The position numbers were made by a program, and so were the translations under genes. Below, one piece after another: positions 24,490-35,142 of a stretch of DNA of 64,000 bases. The DNA is taken from the NCBI GenBank assembly GCA_031179305.1, contig JAPSHX010000015.1, positions 25,434 to 89,433 on the forward strand, in the 5' to 3' direction. The notes under the pieces were generated by a model. The model ran no database searches, was not told the DNA's origin, and worked only from the letters and a program-made list of their open reading frames with translations. Position 1 is the first letter of the stretch. Every line of letters begins with the position of its first letter. This stretch comes from Paenarthrobacter sp. GTDB lineage: Bacteria > Actinomycetota > Actinomycetes > Actinomycetales > Micrococcaceae.

Positions 24490-26808
24490 CTACGCCCTCT
24501 CCAACCGGATGATCACGGACTTGGACGTGGGCGTTCCGCTGGTGTCCGCCACGGAGTCCAAGGGGACCAGGACATTGGTCTCCGGGTAGTACGCGGCGGC
24601 ACAGCCTTTCGGCGTTGAGTAAGACACGATGCGGAAGTTCTCGGCCCGCCGGTCTGTTCCTTGGAATTCCGAGATCAGGTGGACCATGTCGCCGTCGGCA
24701 AAACCCAGCTCGGTAATGTCCTCGGCGCTGATGAGCACCACGCGACGGCCACCATGGATGCCACGGTAGCGGTCGTCCTTGCCGTAGATGGTGGTGTTGT
24801 ACTGGTCGTGTGAACGCAGAGTTTGCAGGACCAACCGGCCTGGCGGGATCTTGATGAACTCCAGCTCATTGCCGGTGAAATGTGCTTTTCCTGATGCGGT
24901 GTCGAACTTCCTGGCATCCCGCGGGGGATGTGGCAGGACAAAGCCTCCCGGATGCTGGATCCGCGCTTCGAAGTCTTCAAAGCCGTCAAACACCGCTTCA
25001 ATGTGTTTGCGGATCAGCGAGTAGTCGTCCCTCATGGCCAGCCAGGAAGCCTGCGGGGTGTTGGGCAGGCGTTGGTTGCCGTCTTTGAACAGCCTGTCTG
25101 CAAGGTTGCAGACGATCGCTACTTCGGAGTGGAGGTGTTCACTTGCAGGCTTGAGGCGTCCCCGTGATGCGTGGACGGCGCTCATGGAGTCTTCCACGGT
25201 GACCCGCTGGTCGCCGGTCCGTTGAGTGTCCTTCTCGGTGCGTCCGAGGGTGGGCAGGATCAGAGCCCGGCGACCAGTGGACAGGTGCGAGTGGTTCAGC
25301 TTGGTGGAGATCTGAACGGTCAGCCGGGTGTTGGCCAACGCTTGCTCGGTGACGTCTGAATCCGGGGCAGCCCGGACGAAGTTGCCGCCCATGCCCATAA
25401 AGAAACGGACTTTGCCGTCCCGCATGGCGCGGATGGCTGCCACGGTGTCAAAGCCGTGCTCGCGCGGAGACCGGAACTCGAATTCCTGGTCCAGCCGGTC
25501 GTGGAACGTCTCCGGCATTTTCTCGAAGATGCCCATGGTGCGGTCACCCTGGACGTTCGAGTGGCCGCGTACAGGACAAACGCCGGCGCCCGGTTTGCCA
25601 ATGTTGCCTTGAAGCAGCAGGACGTTGACTACGTCCCGGAGCGTGGGTACTGAATGTTTGTGTTGGGTCAGGCCCATGGCCCAGCACACGATGGTGGCAC
25701 TGGAGGCGAGCATCCGCTCGCCTGTCGAATGGATCTGCTCAAGGGTGAGGCCAGTTGCCTCCACAATGTCTTCCCACTCCACCTTTTCCAGGTAACGCAG
25801 GTAGTCGTCGATGCCCACGGTGTGGTTGTTGATGAAGTCATGGTCCAGGACCGTTTGCAGGCCCGGGGTGTTCCGTCCGGCAGCTTCGGCTTCAAGCAGG
25901 TATTTGCCCAAGCCCTGGAAGAGGGCTTGGTCGCCGCCGGCACGGATCTGCAGGAAGTCGTCCGTCAGTTGTGTCCCTTGAATCATGCCGGCCACATGCT
26001 GGGGGTTCTCAAAGTGCAGGAGCCCGGCTTCGGGAAGGGGATTGACGGAAACGATGACCGCGCCGTTTTTCTTGGCCTTTTCCAGCGCGCTGAGCATGCG
26101 CGGGTGGTTGGTACCGGGATTCTGCCCGGCCACGAAGATCAGCGACGCCGTCTCAAGGTCCGTCAGGCTGACGGAACCTTTGCCGATGCCGATGGTTTCC
26201 ACCAGCGCGGAGCCCGAGGATTCGTGGCACATGTTGGAGCAGTCCGGGAGGTTGTTGGTGCCCAGGCCGCGAACCAGGAGCTGGTAAACGAACGCTGCCT
26301 CGTTGGAGGTCCGGCCGGAGGTATAGAAGACGGCTTCATCGGGGTGTTCCAGGCTCCGCAGTTCCTCGGCCATGAGGTCATAGGCTTCCTCCCAATCAAT
26401 GGCCCTGTAATGGGTATCGCCTTCATCCAGGAACATCGGGTGGGTGAGCCGGCCTTGCTGGCCTAGCCAGAAGTCATCGCGGGTCTTGAGCTCGGCAATG
26501 GAGTGCTGGGCAAAAAATTCCGGCGTGACACGACGCCGGGTGGCTTCCTCGGCCACTGCTTTGGCGCCGTTCTCGCAGAACTCTGCCGCGTTGCGCTTTT
26601 CGTGCTCGGGCCAGGCGCACCCCATACAGTCGAAGCCGTCCAGCTGGTTCACTGCCAGCAGGGTTTGAACGCTGCGCAGTGGTCCCATCTGTTCCAGCGA
26701 AATCTTCAAGGCGTTGGCAACAGCGGGGATGCCCACGGCCTTGGTCTTGGGTTTGGTGACGGTCAGCTTTGACTCGTCGATGTTCTCGCGGGGGGCTTTG
26801 GAATGCAT
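24490..26808 (-). CDS. Molybdenum formate dehydrogenase, FdhF/YdeP type
   Basis: A 772-residue molybdopterin oxidoreductase of the FdhF/YdeP family, expected to oxidise formate to CO2. Near the N-terminus is FDCMGCAWPEHE (Cys61, Cys64), with Cys78 close by, a possible iron-sulfur site. The molybdenum-contact region reads PDCSNMCHESSG, with Cys194 in the position that is selenocysteine or cysteine in formate dehydrogenases. Pterin-binding segments such as VAGQNPGTNHPRML and CPVRGHSNVQGDRTMG are clear. No NADH- or quinone-linked partner subunit is encoded nearby, so the electron acceptor is unknown. It follows folD by 10 bases; FdhD and MoeA downstream support the assignment. Confidence 0.85.
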   Translation of the reverse strand: MHSKAPRENIDESKLTVTKPKTKAVGIPAVANALKISLEQMGPLRSVQTLLAVNQLDGFDCMGCAWPEHEKRNAAEFCENGAKAVAEEATRRRVTPEFFAQHSIAELKTRDDFWLGQQGRLTHPMFLDEGDTHYRAIDWEEAYDLMAEELRSLEHPDEAVFYTSGRTSNEAAFVYQLLVRGLGTNNLPDCSNMCHESSGSALVETIGIGKGSVSLTDLETASLIFVAGQNPGTNHPRMLSALEKAKKNGAVIVSVNPLPEAGLLHFENPQHVAGMIQGTQLTDDFLQIRAGGDQALFQGLGKYLLEAEAAGRNTPGLQTVLDHDFINNHTVGIDDYLRYLEKVEWEDIVEATGLTLEQIHSTGERMLASSATIVCWAMGLTQHKHSVPTLRDVVNVLLLQGNIGKPGAGVCPVRGHSNVQGDRTMGIFEKMPETFHDRLDQEFEFRSPREHGFDTVAAIRAMRDGKVRFFMGMGGNFVRAAPDSDVTEQALANTRLTVQISTKLNHSHLSTGRRALILPTLGRTEKDTQRTGDQRVTVEDSMSAVHASRGRLKPASEHLHSEVAIVCNLADRLFKDGNQRLPNTPQASWLAMRDDYSLIRKHIEAVFDGFEDFEARIQHPGGFVLPHPPRDARKFDTASGKAHFTGNELEFIKIPPGRLVLQTLRSHDQYNTTIYGKDDRYRGIHGGRRVVLISAEDITELGFADGDMVHLISEFQGTDRRAENFRIVSYSTPKGCAAAYYPETNVLVPLDSVADTSGTPTSKSVIIRLERA

Positions 26809-26818
26809 GGGGAACCCT

Positions 26819-27721
26819 TCAGATCCGGGAAGTGGAAGCAGTGAGCAGCGCGGTGCGGGACTGTTGCCGGGCGGCTTCCACAGTGTGCAGCAGCAAGAGC
26901 GCGGTGGTCACTGACCCGACGCCGCCCGGAACCGGGCTTAGGCCGGACGCTACGCCGGTGACGCTGGCTTCGTCAACATCTCCCACAAGGGAACCGTCGG
27001 GCAGGACGTTCGTGCCGACGTCGATCACTACCGTGTCCGGAGAGAGGTGGCTGCCCTTCAGCAGTCCGGTCCGCCCGGCGGCAACAACCACGACGTCGGC
27101 CAGCTGGGTGTAGCGTTGCAGCGGTCCTGATTTGGAATGGCAGACGGTGACGGTGGCGTCCCTTTCAATCAGGAGCAGGGACAGTGGCTTGCCCACCACG
27201 GCGGAACGCCCGACGACGGCCACGTTGCGTCCCGCGACCGGGACCTGGAAGTGGTCCAGCAACTCCACCACGGCCTGGGCAGTAGCGGGGGCGAATGCGG
27301 GCTGCCCCACGGCCAAGCGGCCGAGGCTGAGGGGATTGGCGCCGTCGATGTCTTTTTCCGGAACGATGAGACCCACGAGGCGGTCAGCGCGGACGGCCGC
27401 CGGCAGGGGAGTCTGGAGGATGATGCCGTGGACGGATGGCTCGGCGCTGAGGTCGGCCAGGACGCTGGCCAGCACTTGTTCGGTGGCATCGTGACCAAGA
27501 TCGACGATCCTGCAACCAATACCGGCACGTCCGGCTGCACGCTCGATGGACCGCACGTACCAGTGCGTCGATTCGTCGTCCGTTGCAACAACAACAGCCA
27601 GGACCGGGCGAATGCCCTCGTCATCCAGGAGGGCAGTCTCCTCATGGGCGCGCTGCTGGATAAGGGCAGCGAGTGGCTTGCCGGAAAGCACTCTGGTGTT
27701 CCCGTGCACTTCGGTGGTCAT
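26819..27721 (-). CDS. folD: Methylenetetrahydrofolate dehydrogenase FolD, catalytic Lys replaced
   Basis: A 300-residue FolD-family enzyme that oxidises 5,10-methylene-tetrahydrofolate to the methenyl form. PEKDIDGANPLSLGRL, GRSAVVGKPLSLLL, ADVVVVAAGRTG and the C-terminal PVPGGVGSVTTALLL are all present. The normal pattern YxxxK, whose lysine is needed for the cyclohydrolase step, reads Tyr55-V-R-S-Ile59 here. The enzyme is therefore likely to be a dehydrogenase with poor or no cyclohydrolase activity, and the overlapping upstream gene encodes a separate cyclohydrolase. Its ATG overlaps that gene's stop (ATGA). It handles one-carbon units released by dimethylglycine oxidase. Confidence 0.93.
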   Translation of the reverse strand: MTTEVHGNTRVLSGKPLAALIQQRAHEETALLDDEGIRPVLAVVVATDDESTHWYVRSIERAAGRAGIGCRIVDLGHDATEQVLASVLADLSAEPSVHGIILQTPLPAAVRADRLVGLIVPEKDIDGANPLSLGRLAVGQPAFAPATAQAVVELLDHFQVPVAGRNVAVVGRSAVVGKPLSLLLIERDATVTVCHSKSGPLQRYTQLADVVVVAAGRTGLLKGSHLSPDTVVIDVGTNVLPDGSLVGDVDEASVTGVASGLSPVPGGVGSVTTALLLLHTVEAARQQSRTALLTASTSRI

Positions 27722-28344
27722 GAGAGGATCCTTTCGCGGACGCGCTGCACCAGGGCATCGGCTGCGAGAACCACTTTGTCCTCAATCCCGTTCGTCTGTT
27801 CCGCCAGGCGGGAACGGGCTTCGCCGTGCTTGATGGCGACTACATTGATGTCGATGTTGACCCGGGCCGTGGTGGCAGCTGCGCGGGCTGCATCGGCAGC
27901 AGCGGCGACGTCGCTGATGACGTTGGGATTGGCTACGTCAAAGAGTTCGGTGGCAAGATCCACCACTTCGCCGGCAACCTTGATGAGCTGCGCGGGAGTA
28001 TGGGCAGCCTGAACCAGGGCGTCCTGGATGGCTGCGGTCTTTATTGCCTTGAGTTCGTCGGATTCCGAGGGGAGCTTGTAGGAGTCGATGACTGACTGGA
28101 AGGCGTGCTCGTCGGCGTCAGCGAGACGCAGGGCCTCGACGATCAGGTGGTCGGCAGCACTGGTGATCCGGGTTACCAGTGCGGAGTGCTCTTCATATTT
28201 GGCGCCGGTGGTGTATCTGGCCACCATGGCTACCAAGGCAGCACCTTGGGCGGCATGCAAGGCAGCGGCTGCGCCTCCGCCGGGAGTGGGCTGACGTGAA
28301 GCGAGCCTGGAGAGGTAGTCATGGATGGTTTCTGAACTGATCAT
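27718..28344 (-). CDS. fchA: Methenyltetrahydrofolate cyclohydrolase, FchA/FTCD-C family
   Basis: A 208-residue helical protein of the cyclodeaminase/cyclohydrolase family (FchA of acetogens, C-terminal domain of FTCD). The N-terminal YLSRLASRQPTPGGGAAAALHAAQGAALVAMV is diagnostic, and the C-terminal NPNVISDVAAAADAARAAATTARVNIDIN segment matches the family end. It would hydrolyse 5,10-methenyl-THF to 10-formyl-THF. AGGAAG lies ahead of the ATG. Its stop overlaps folD, so the two enzymes are made together, suggesting a split of the two activities normally joined in FolD. Confidence 0.88.
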   Translation of the reverse strand: MISSETIHDYLSRLASRQPTPGGGAAAALHAAQGAALVAMVARYTTGAKYEEHSALVTRITSAADHLIVEALRLADADEHAFQSVIDSYKLPSESDELKAIKTAAIQDALVQAAHTPAQLIKVAGEVVDLATELFDVANPNVISDVAAAADAARAAATTARVNIDINVVAIKHGEARSRLAEQTNGIEDKVVLAADALVQRVRERILS

Positions 28345-28409
28345 GTGTCTTCCTGGCTGACTGAAGAAGAAGGGTGACTAAGGAAGCTGTCTTAAGAAGG
28401 GGTAAGGCA

Positions 28410-28452
28410 GCGGCCCGGACCCGGTCGGTGCGAGGGGAAGGGTCCGGGCCGC
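28410..28452. terminator. Intercistronic stem-loop after dimethylglycine oxidase
   Basis: A perfect 13-bp stem, GCGGCCCGGACCC at 28410-28422 with GGGTCCGGGCCGC at 28440-28452, with a 17-base loop. It lies between the oxidase stop and fchA and may separate or weight expression of the two parts of the operon. Confidence 0.6.
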
Positions 28453-28477
28453 ATGCCCTTGGTGGCTGCGTGGGCTG

Positions 28478-31027
<2,550 letters not shown>

Positions 31028-31942
31028 TTAGCGGAAAACCACGGTGCTGGTCTGGTCCAGCAGCACGCGGTGTTCGCAGTGCCACCTGACAGCGCGGGAC
31101 AATGCCAAGGCTTCGGCGTCCTGGCCCACGGTTGAGAGTGTTGTGGGACCGTAGCTGTGATCGACGCGGATGACTTCCTGCTCGATGATCGGTCCCTCGT
31201 CCAAGTCAGCGGTGACGTAGTGGGCCGTGGCACCCACCAGCTTCACGCCGCGGTCATAGGCCTGGTGGTAGGGGCGGGCCCCCTTGAATCCCGGCAGGAA
31301 GGAGTGGTGGATGTTGATGGCGCGTCCTTCGAGGGCACGGCACAAGTCGTCCGAAAGTACCTGCATGTACCGCGCCAGCACTACGAGGTCCACGTTGTAC
31401 TCTTCCACCAGGTCCAGGAGCCGCTGCTCAGCGTCTGCCTTGGTATCCGGGGTGACGGGAATGTAGACAAAGGGCAGGCCGGCGGCTTCAGCCATGGCCC
31501 GGTGGGTCTCATGGTTGGAGGCAACCACTACGAGGTCACCGCCGAGGCTGCCGCCCCGCCAGCGGAAGATGAGGTCGTTGAGGCAGTGTCCGAACTTGGA
31601 CACCATAACCAGGACCCGCTTCTTGGTTTGGTCATGGAAGCTGAACTTCATCTCGAAGCGGTCAGCAATTGCACTGAATTCCTCTTCAAGCCGCTCCGGG
31701 GAGTAGGACAGCGGGCCGGAGAAAGCAGTCCGCAGGTGCAGTGTCTGGCGGAGTCCGTCGTCGAACTGCTGGTGCTCTTCGATGTTGAAACCACGCTCGA
31801 AAAGGAAGGTTGTGACTGCCTGAACAATCCCGGCGCGTTCGACGCACGACAATGTGAGTACGAACTTCTGTGCCTGCTCTTCTTTGAGCATTTCGGGCTT
31901 CGGTAGGGTGCTTACCGGTGAGTCTGTTGCCACGAGGGTCAT
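31028..31942 (-). CDS. purU: Formyltetrahydrofolate deformylase PurU
   Basis: A 304-residue PurU: an N-terminal ACT domain (about 25-105, FVLTLSCVERAGIVQAVTTFLFERGFNI) joined to a formyltransferase-like hydrolase domain with VLARYMQVLS, the catalytic stretch INIHHSFLPGFKGARPYHQAY, and GATAHYVTADLDEGPIIEQ. It hydrolyses 10-formyl-THF to formate and THF. AAGGAGGAG precedes the ATG. In this operon it regenerates THF for dimethylglycine oxidase and feeds formate to the dehydrogenase. It is divergent from a GntR regulator with a TGATATAT-type operator in between. Confidence 0.95.
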   Translation of the reverse strand: MTLVATDSPVSTLPKPEMLKEEQAQKFVLTLSCVERAGIVQAVTTFLFERGFNIEEHQQFDDGLRQTLHLRTAFSGPLSYSPERLEEEFSAIADRFEMKFSFHDQTKKRVLVMVSKFGHCLNDLIFRWRGGSLGGDLVVVASNHETHRAMAEAAGLPFVYIPVTPDTKADAEQRLLDLVEEYNVDLVVLARYMQVLSDDLCRALEGRAINIHHSFLPGFKGARPYHQAYDRGVKLVGATAHYVTADLDEGPIIEQEVIRVDHSYGPTTLSTVGQDAEALALSRAVRWHCEHRVLLDQTSTVVFR

Positions 31943-31976
31943 CTCTCCTCCTTAAGATATATTCCTGGGTCCTGTA

Positions 31977-31988
31977 CTGATATATTAG
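31977..31988. promoter_or_regulatory. GntR operator candidate between purU and gntR
   Basis: CTGATATATTAG is a 12-base near-palindrome (two mismatches) in the divergent promoter region. A partial match, AGATATATTC, lies at 31955-31964. The same core occurs before pdxS and upstream of fdhA, so the adjacent FadR-type regulator is the natural binder. Confidence 0.6.
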
Positions 31989-32061
31989 GATTGGATTCAG
32001 CGTATACTGGTGTTCAGGGCAGGTCAATAGATTTTTTGGTTGTGAAGAAAGGGATGGCGCT

Positions 32062-32739
32062 GTGGCTTTTGGAACCCTGGCAGTCGGCGAGGCCACCAAG
32101 AAATCCTTGGCTGACGTCGCGTACGAACGCCTCCGGGATCGCTTGTTGATGTTGGACATCAAACCCGGCGACCTCCTCAATGATGACCAACTCGCCAGGG
32201 ACCTGGAGATTGGCCGCACGCCGGTGCGTGAAGCATTGAAGCGCCTGGAGTTGGATCGGCTTGTCATCACTTATCCGAGGCGGGGGACGTTTGCCACCCG
32301 AGTGGAAGTAACGGACTTGGCCTTTATATCGGAGATCCGGGCGCAGTTGGAACCCCTGGCAGCCGCGAGGGCTGCACGGGTCGCTTCGGCCGCCACCAAA
32401 GAACACCTCCGCGATGTAATGCGCGCGGTGGAGGATTTTGACGTCAGTGCGGCGTCGGTGGTTGAAACCCTGCGGCTTGACGCCAGCGTTCACCAGGGCA
32501 TCTACGCGGCGGCCGCGAACCCGCACCTCGAGGACATCCTGATTCGCTACGACAATCTGGCTACCCGAATCTGGTGCATGGTCCTGGATCGGTTGCCTGA
32601 TCTTGAGCACCACGTGCGCGAGCACCTCGACCTGCTGCGAGCTGTCATCGATGGTGACGAGGATAAAGCTGCCGAGTTGGCCCGCGTCCATGTCAGCGGC
32701 TTCGAGCACGCTGTGCGTCAGGCGCTTTTCGCAGCCTGA
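32062..32739 (+). CDS. GntR-family (FCD/FadR subfamily) regulator
   Basis: A 225-residue regulator. The winged helix (about 15-80) has KSLADVAYERLRDRLLMLDIKPGDLL and QLARDLEIGRTPVREALKRLELDRLV, followed by TYPRRGTFATRV. The all-helical FCD effector domain contains the metal-binding histidines in DASVHQGIYAAAANP, and HVREHLDLLRAVIDGD. The GTG at 32062 has GAAAGGG upstream. It is divergent from purU and precedes pdxS, and its likely operator is repeated at three one-carbon loci here, so it probably regulates betaine-derived one-carbon metabolism. Confidence 0.9.
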   Translation: MAFGTLAVGEATKKSLADVAYERLRDRLLMLDIKPGDLLNDDQLARDLEIGRTPVREALKRLELDRLVITYPRRGTFATRVEVTDLAFISEIRAQLEPLAAARAARVASAATKEHLRDVMRAVEDFDVSAASVVETLRLDASVHQGIYAAAANPHLEDILIRYDNLATRIWCMVLDRLPDLEHHVREHLDLLRAVIDGDEDKAAELARVHVSGFEHAVRQALFAA

Positions 32740-32798
32740 CTTAGCGCCGATCTGACTGTTGACTCCGCGCTTCGGTGCTTGCATACTGAAGACTCCAA

Positions 32799-32810
32799 CT
32801 AATATATCAC
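32799..32810. promoter_or_regulatory. GntR operator candidate upstream of pdxS
   Basis: CTAATATATCAC shares the core of the gntR/purU site in the opposite orientation. It lies 83 bases before the pdxS start. Confidence 0.5.
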
Positions 32811-32892
32811 CCGGATATCACGCGTTCTCTTCCTCTCCGCTGAATCCGGGCGCTGGTGATGCAATCACAGCCTTCAGCCTTTGGAGTATCAC

Positions 32893-33807
32893 GTGACGAC
32901 AAGACCCCACCTTTTTGACCACATCCCATTGATTGGCGGCAGTCGCGTCAAACGGGGCATGGCGGAGATGCTCAAGGGCGGCGTCATCATGGACGTCGTT
33001 AACGTCGAGCAGGCCCGCATCGCCGAGGATGCCGGTGCCGTCGCTGTCATGGCGCTCGAGCGCGTCCCGGCTGACATCCGCGCCCAAGGCGGCGTGTCCC
33101 GCATGTCGGATCCGGACATGATCGATGCGATCATCGCCGCGGTTTCCATCCCGGTCATGGCCAAAGCCCGCATCGGCCACTTCGTCGAAGCCCAGGTCCT
33201 GCAGTCCCTCGGTGTTGACTACATCGACGAGTCCGAGGTCCTGACCCCGGCCGACTACATCAACCACATCGACAAGTGGAACTTCACTGTTCCCTTTGTT
33301 TGTGGTGCCACCAACCTTGGTGAGGCACTGCGCCGCATCAACGAGGGCGCGGCGATGATCCGTTCCAAGGGCGAGGCCGGCACCGGCGATGTTTCCAACG
33401 CCACCGGGCACATGCGCAAGATCCGTTCCGAGATCGCTAAGCTCGCCGCCCTGCCCGAGGATGAGCTGTACGTTGCGGCCAAGGAACTGCAGGCCCCGTA
33501 CGAACTGGTCAAGGAAATTGCCGCCACCGGCAATCTCCCCGTGGTCCTGTTCACCGCCGGTGGCATCGCCACCCCGGCTGACGCTGCGATGATGATGCAG
33601 CTCGGCGCAGACGGCGTGTTCGTCGGTTCCGGGATCTTCAAGTCCGGCAACCCGGCCGAGCGCGCCGCCGCCGTCGTGAACGCAACTGCCTACTATGACG
33701 ATCCTGACGTGATCGCCAAGGTCTCCCGTGGCCTCGGTGAAGCCATGGTCGGCATCAACGTGGACGACATCCCGCAGCCCCACCGCCTCGCAGGACGCGG
33801 CTGGTGA
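32893..33807 (+). CDS. pdxS: Pyridoxal 5'-phosphate synthase subunit PdxS
   Basis: A 304-residue PdxS, which builds pyridoxal 5'-phosphate from a pentose phosphate, a triose phosphate and ammonia. The two catalytic lysines are in [10 protein letters not shown] and [10 protein letters not shown], and [11 protein letters not shown] and [31 protein letters not shown] are intact. GGAG lies 6 bases before the GTG at 32893; a TTG at 32881 is in frame but poorly placed. No PdxT glutaminase gene is next to it, unlike the usual arrangement. Placement in a betaine region may reflect PLP demand for glycine/serine interconversion. The small next gene overlaps it by GTGA. Confidence 0.95.
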   Translation: MTTRPHLFDHIPLIGGSRVKRGMAEMLKGGVIMDVVNVEQARIAEDAGAVAVMALERVPADIRAQGGVSRMSDPDMIDAIIAAVSIPVMAKARIGHFVEAQVLQSLGVDYIDESEVLTPADYINHIDKWNFTVPFVCGATNLGEALRRINEGAAMIRSKGEAGTGDVSNATGHMRKIRSEIAKLAALPEDELYVAAKELQAPYELVKEIAATGNLPVVLFTAGGIATPADAAMMMQLGADGVFVGSGIFKSGNPAERAAAVVNATAYYDDPDVIAKVSRGLGEAMVGINVDDIPQPHRLAGRGW

Positions 33808-34037
33808 AACGAATGAGGGATCTCGCTCTCGCCAAAACCGTTCACGGCCGCGGCCTTCGGGCCGACTGGGCTCAGCTGAACGGCCACACGGTGGAGGTGT
33901 GGTTGATGGGCCGCCATGTTCTCACCGGTGTAGTGGAGCAGGCTGCCGACGACGATTCCGTGCTGTGGATCGCAGCCGACGGCCTATCCACCAGGAAACT
34001 GTTCGATAAGTCGACGGGCTACCAGGTCTGGGCCTGA
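33804..34037 (+). CDS. 77-residue hypothetical protein coupled to pdxS
   Basis: A small soluble protein whose GTG start overlaps the pdxS stop as GTGA; an ATG at 33813 is a second choice. The sequence contains [40 protein letters not shown], which looks like a small beta-barrel, possibly of the Sm-like or SH3 type. Translation coupling argues for a functional link to PdxS or simply shared expression. I do not recognise the family. It is convergent with the LysR gene, 10 bases apart. Confidence 0.65.
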   Translation: MKRMRDLALAKTVHGRGLRADWAQLNGHTVEVWLMGRHVLTGVVEQAADDDSVLWIAADGLSTRKLFDKSTGYQVWA

Positions 34038-34047
34038 GGGACTAGTG

Positions 34048-34980
34048 TCAGCGGTCGTCTTCCGGGCGGGCCGTAAGGATCCGGTGCGCGCTCTCCTGAA
34101 GGATGCCGAGAGATTCCTGTATCAGGGGTGATGCAATGCTGCCCCTCCGCACCGCTGCCACAATGCGTCGCGCGGGCTTTCCTTTGCCAGTGATGCGGAG
34201 TCGGACCACGTTCTCGGTGCTGTGCAGCGGTGCCAGTCGCGGCAGCAGGCCTACGCCTAGTCCAGCGCCCACAAAAGCGATTTGGGTTTCCCATTCCACG
34301 GCTTCATGGGCAATGCGCGGTGTTACCCCCACAGCCGTGAACGCCGCTGTGAAGAGTGCGTGATAGGTGGACCCGGCGGATTCGGTGATCCATGGTTCCG
34401 AGGCGAGCTCTTCCAGTGTGACCGTTTCCCGTGCCGCCAATGGATGGTTAGCGGGAATGATCACGTCCAGGGGGTCGTCGAGCAGCACCGTCTGTTCGAA
34501 GCGCGGATCATCCTCAACATAGGTGTCGGACTGCATGGCAACGATGACCGCAAGGTCGATTCGCTCCGCAACCAACAAATCGAAGCAACGGGCCGGGTTC
34601 GCTTCAAGGACCTGGACCTCAAGCAGCGGGCGTGTTGTGCGCAAAGTAGCCGCTAGCGGAGCCAGCAGCTGGGCGGCCGCCGTCGAGAATCCGCCAAGGC
34701 CGAATCGTGACTGCACCTGGTCGCCGGCCTCCATGGCTGCTGCGCGCAGGCGCTCCCATTCGGCAATGAGGGCGTCAGAACCAGCCACGATGAAGCGGCC
34801 CGTGGCCGTCAGCCGCACCCCCCGTCCGTCCTTGGTCAGCAGCTGCATCCCGAGCATCCGCTGGAGCTCCCGCAGCTGCGCGGAGACAGCCGAGGGAGAA
34901 TAGCCAGTGAGCTCCGCGGTCGCGCCGATGGTGCCGCAACGGGCAAAAACTCGAAGTGTGATGAGCCTCGCATCAATCAT
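34048..34980 (-). CDS. LysR-family regulator divergent from betaine monooxygenase
   Basis: A 310-residue LysR-type regulator. The helix-turn-helix is at about 1-60 (LITLRVFARCGTIGATAELTGYSPSAVSAQLRELQRMLG), and the effector-binding domain includes PLDVIIPANHPLAARE and AFVGAGLGVGLLPRLA. I start at the ATG at 34980; the frame runs 44 codons further, but that part is not LysR-like and overlaps the promoter. The T-N11-A element TGCAC CTATT GTGCA at 34980-34994 overlaps the start codon, suggesting autoregulation. It is divergent from gbcA and probably activates gbcAB in response to betaine or dimethylglycine. Confidence 0.9.
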   Translation of the reverse strand: MIDARLITLRVFARCGTIGATAELTGYSPSAVSAQLRELQRMLGMQLLTKDGRGVRLTATGRFIVAGSDALIAEWERLRAAAMEAGDQVQSRFGLGGFSTAAAQLLAPLAATLRTTRPLLEVQVLEANPARCFDLLVAERIDLAVIVAMQSDTYVEDDPRFEQTVLLDDPLDVIIPANHPLAARETVTLEELASEPWITESAGSTYHALFTAAFTAVGVTPRIAHEAVEWETQIAFVGAGLGVGLLPRLAPLHSTENVVRLRITGKGKPARRIVAAVRRGSIASPLIQESLGILQESAHRILTARPEDDR

Positions 34981-34994
34981 GCACCTATTGTGCA
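34980..34994. promoter_or_regulatory. LysR T-N11-A box at its own start codon
   Basis: TGCAC CTATT GTGCA is a perfect 5-bp inverted repeat with the T-N11-A form of LysR sites, overlapping the first base of the LysR coding region. Confidence 0.6.
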
Positions 34995-35026
34995 CGGTTA
35001 TCTTCTGAATCTTGCGCTTTTGTTGC

Positions 35027-35039
35027 GGATCATTGATCC
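35027..35039. promoter_or_regulatory. Palindrome upstream of gbcA
   Basis: GGATCATTGATCC is a perfect 6-1-6 palindrome 104 bases before the gbcA start, in the LysR/gbcA divergent region. It could be a second regulator site or RNA polymerase-proximal LysR site. Confidence 0.45.
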
Positions 35040-35142
35040 CTAATCTCATGACTATAAGGATTTCGACAACGCCGCTCGCACCCCACGCAGCCGTGGTCCC
35101 CACGAAACACACATTTACCCCACGCCTCCCGGGAGGAAATAC

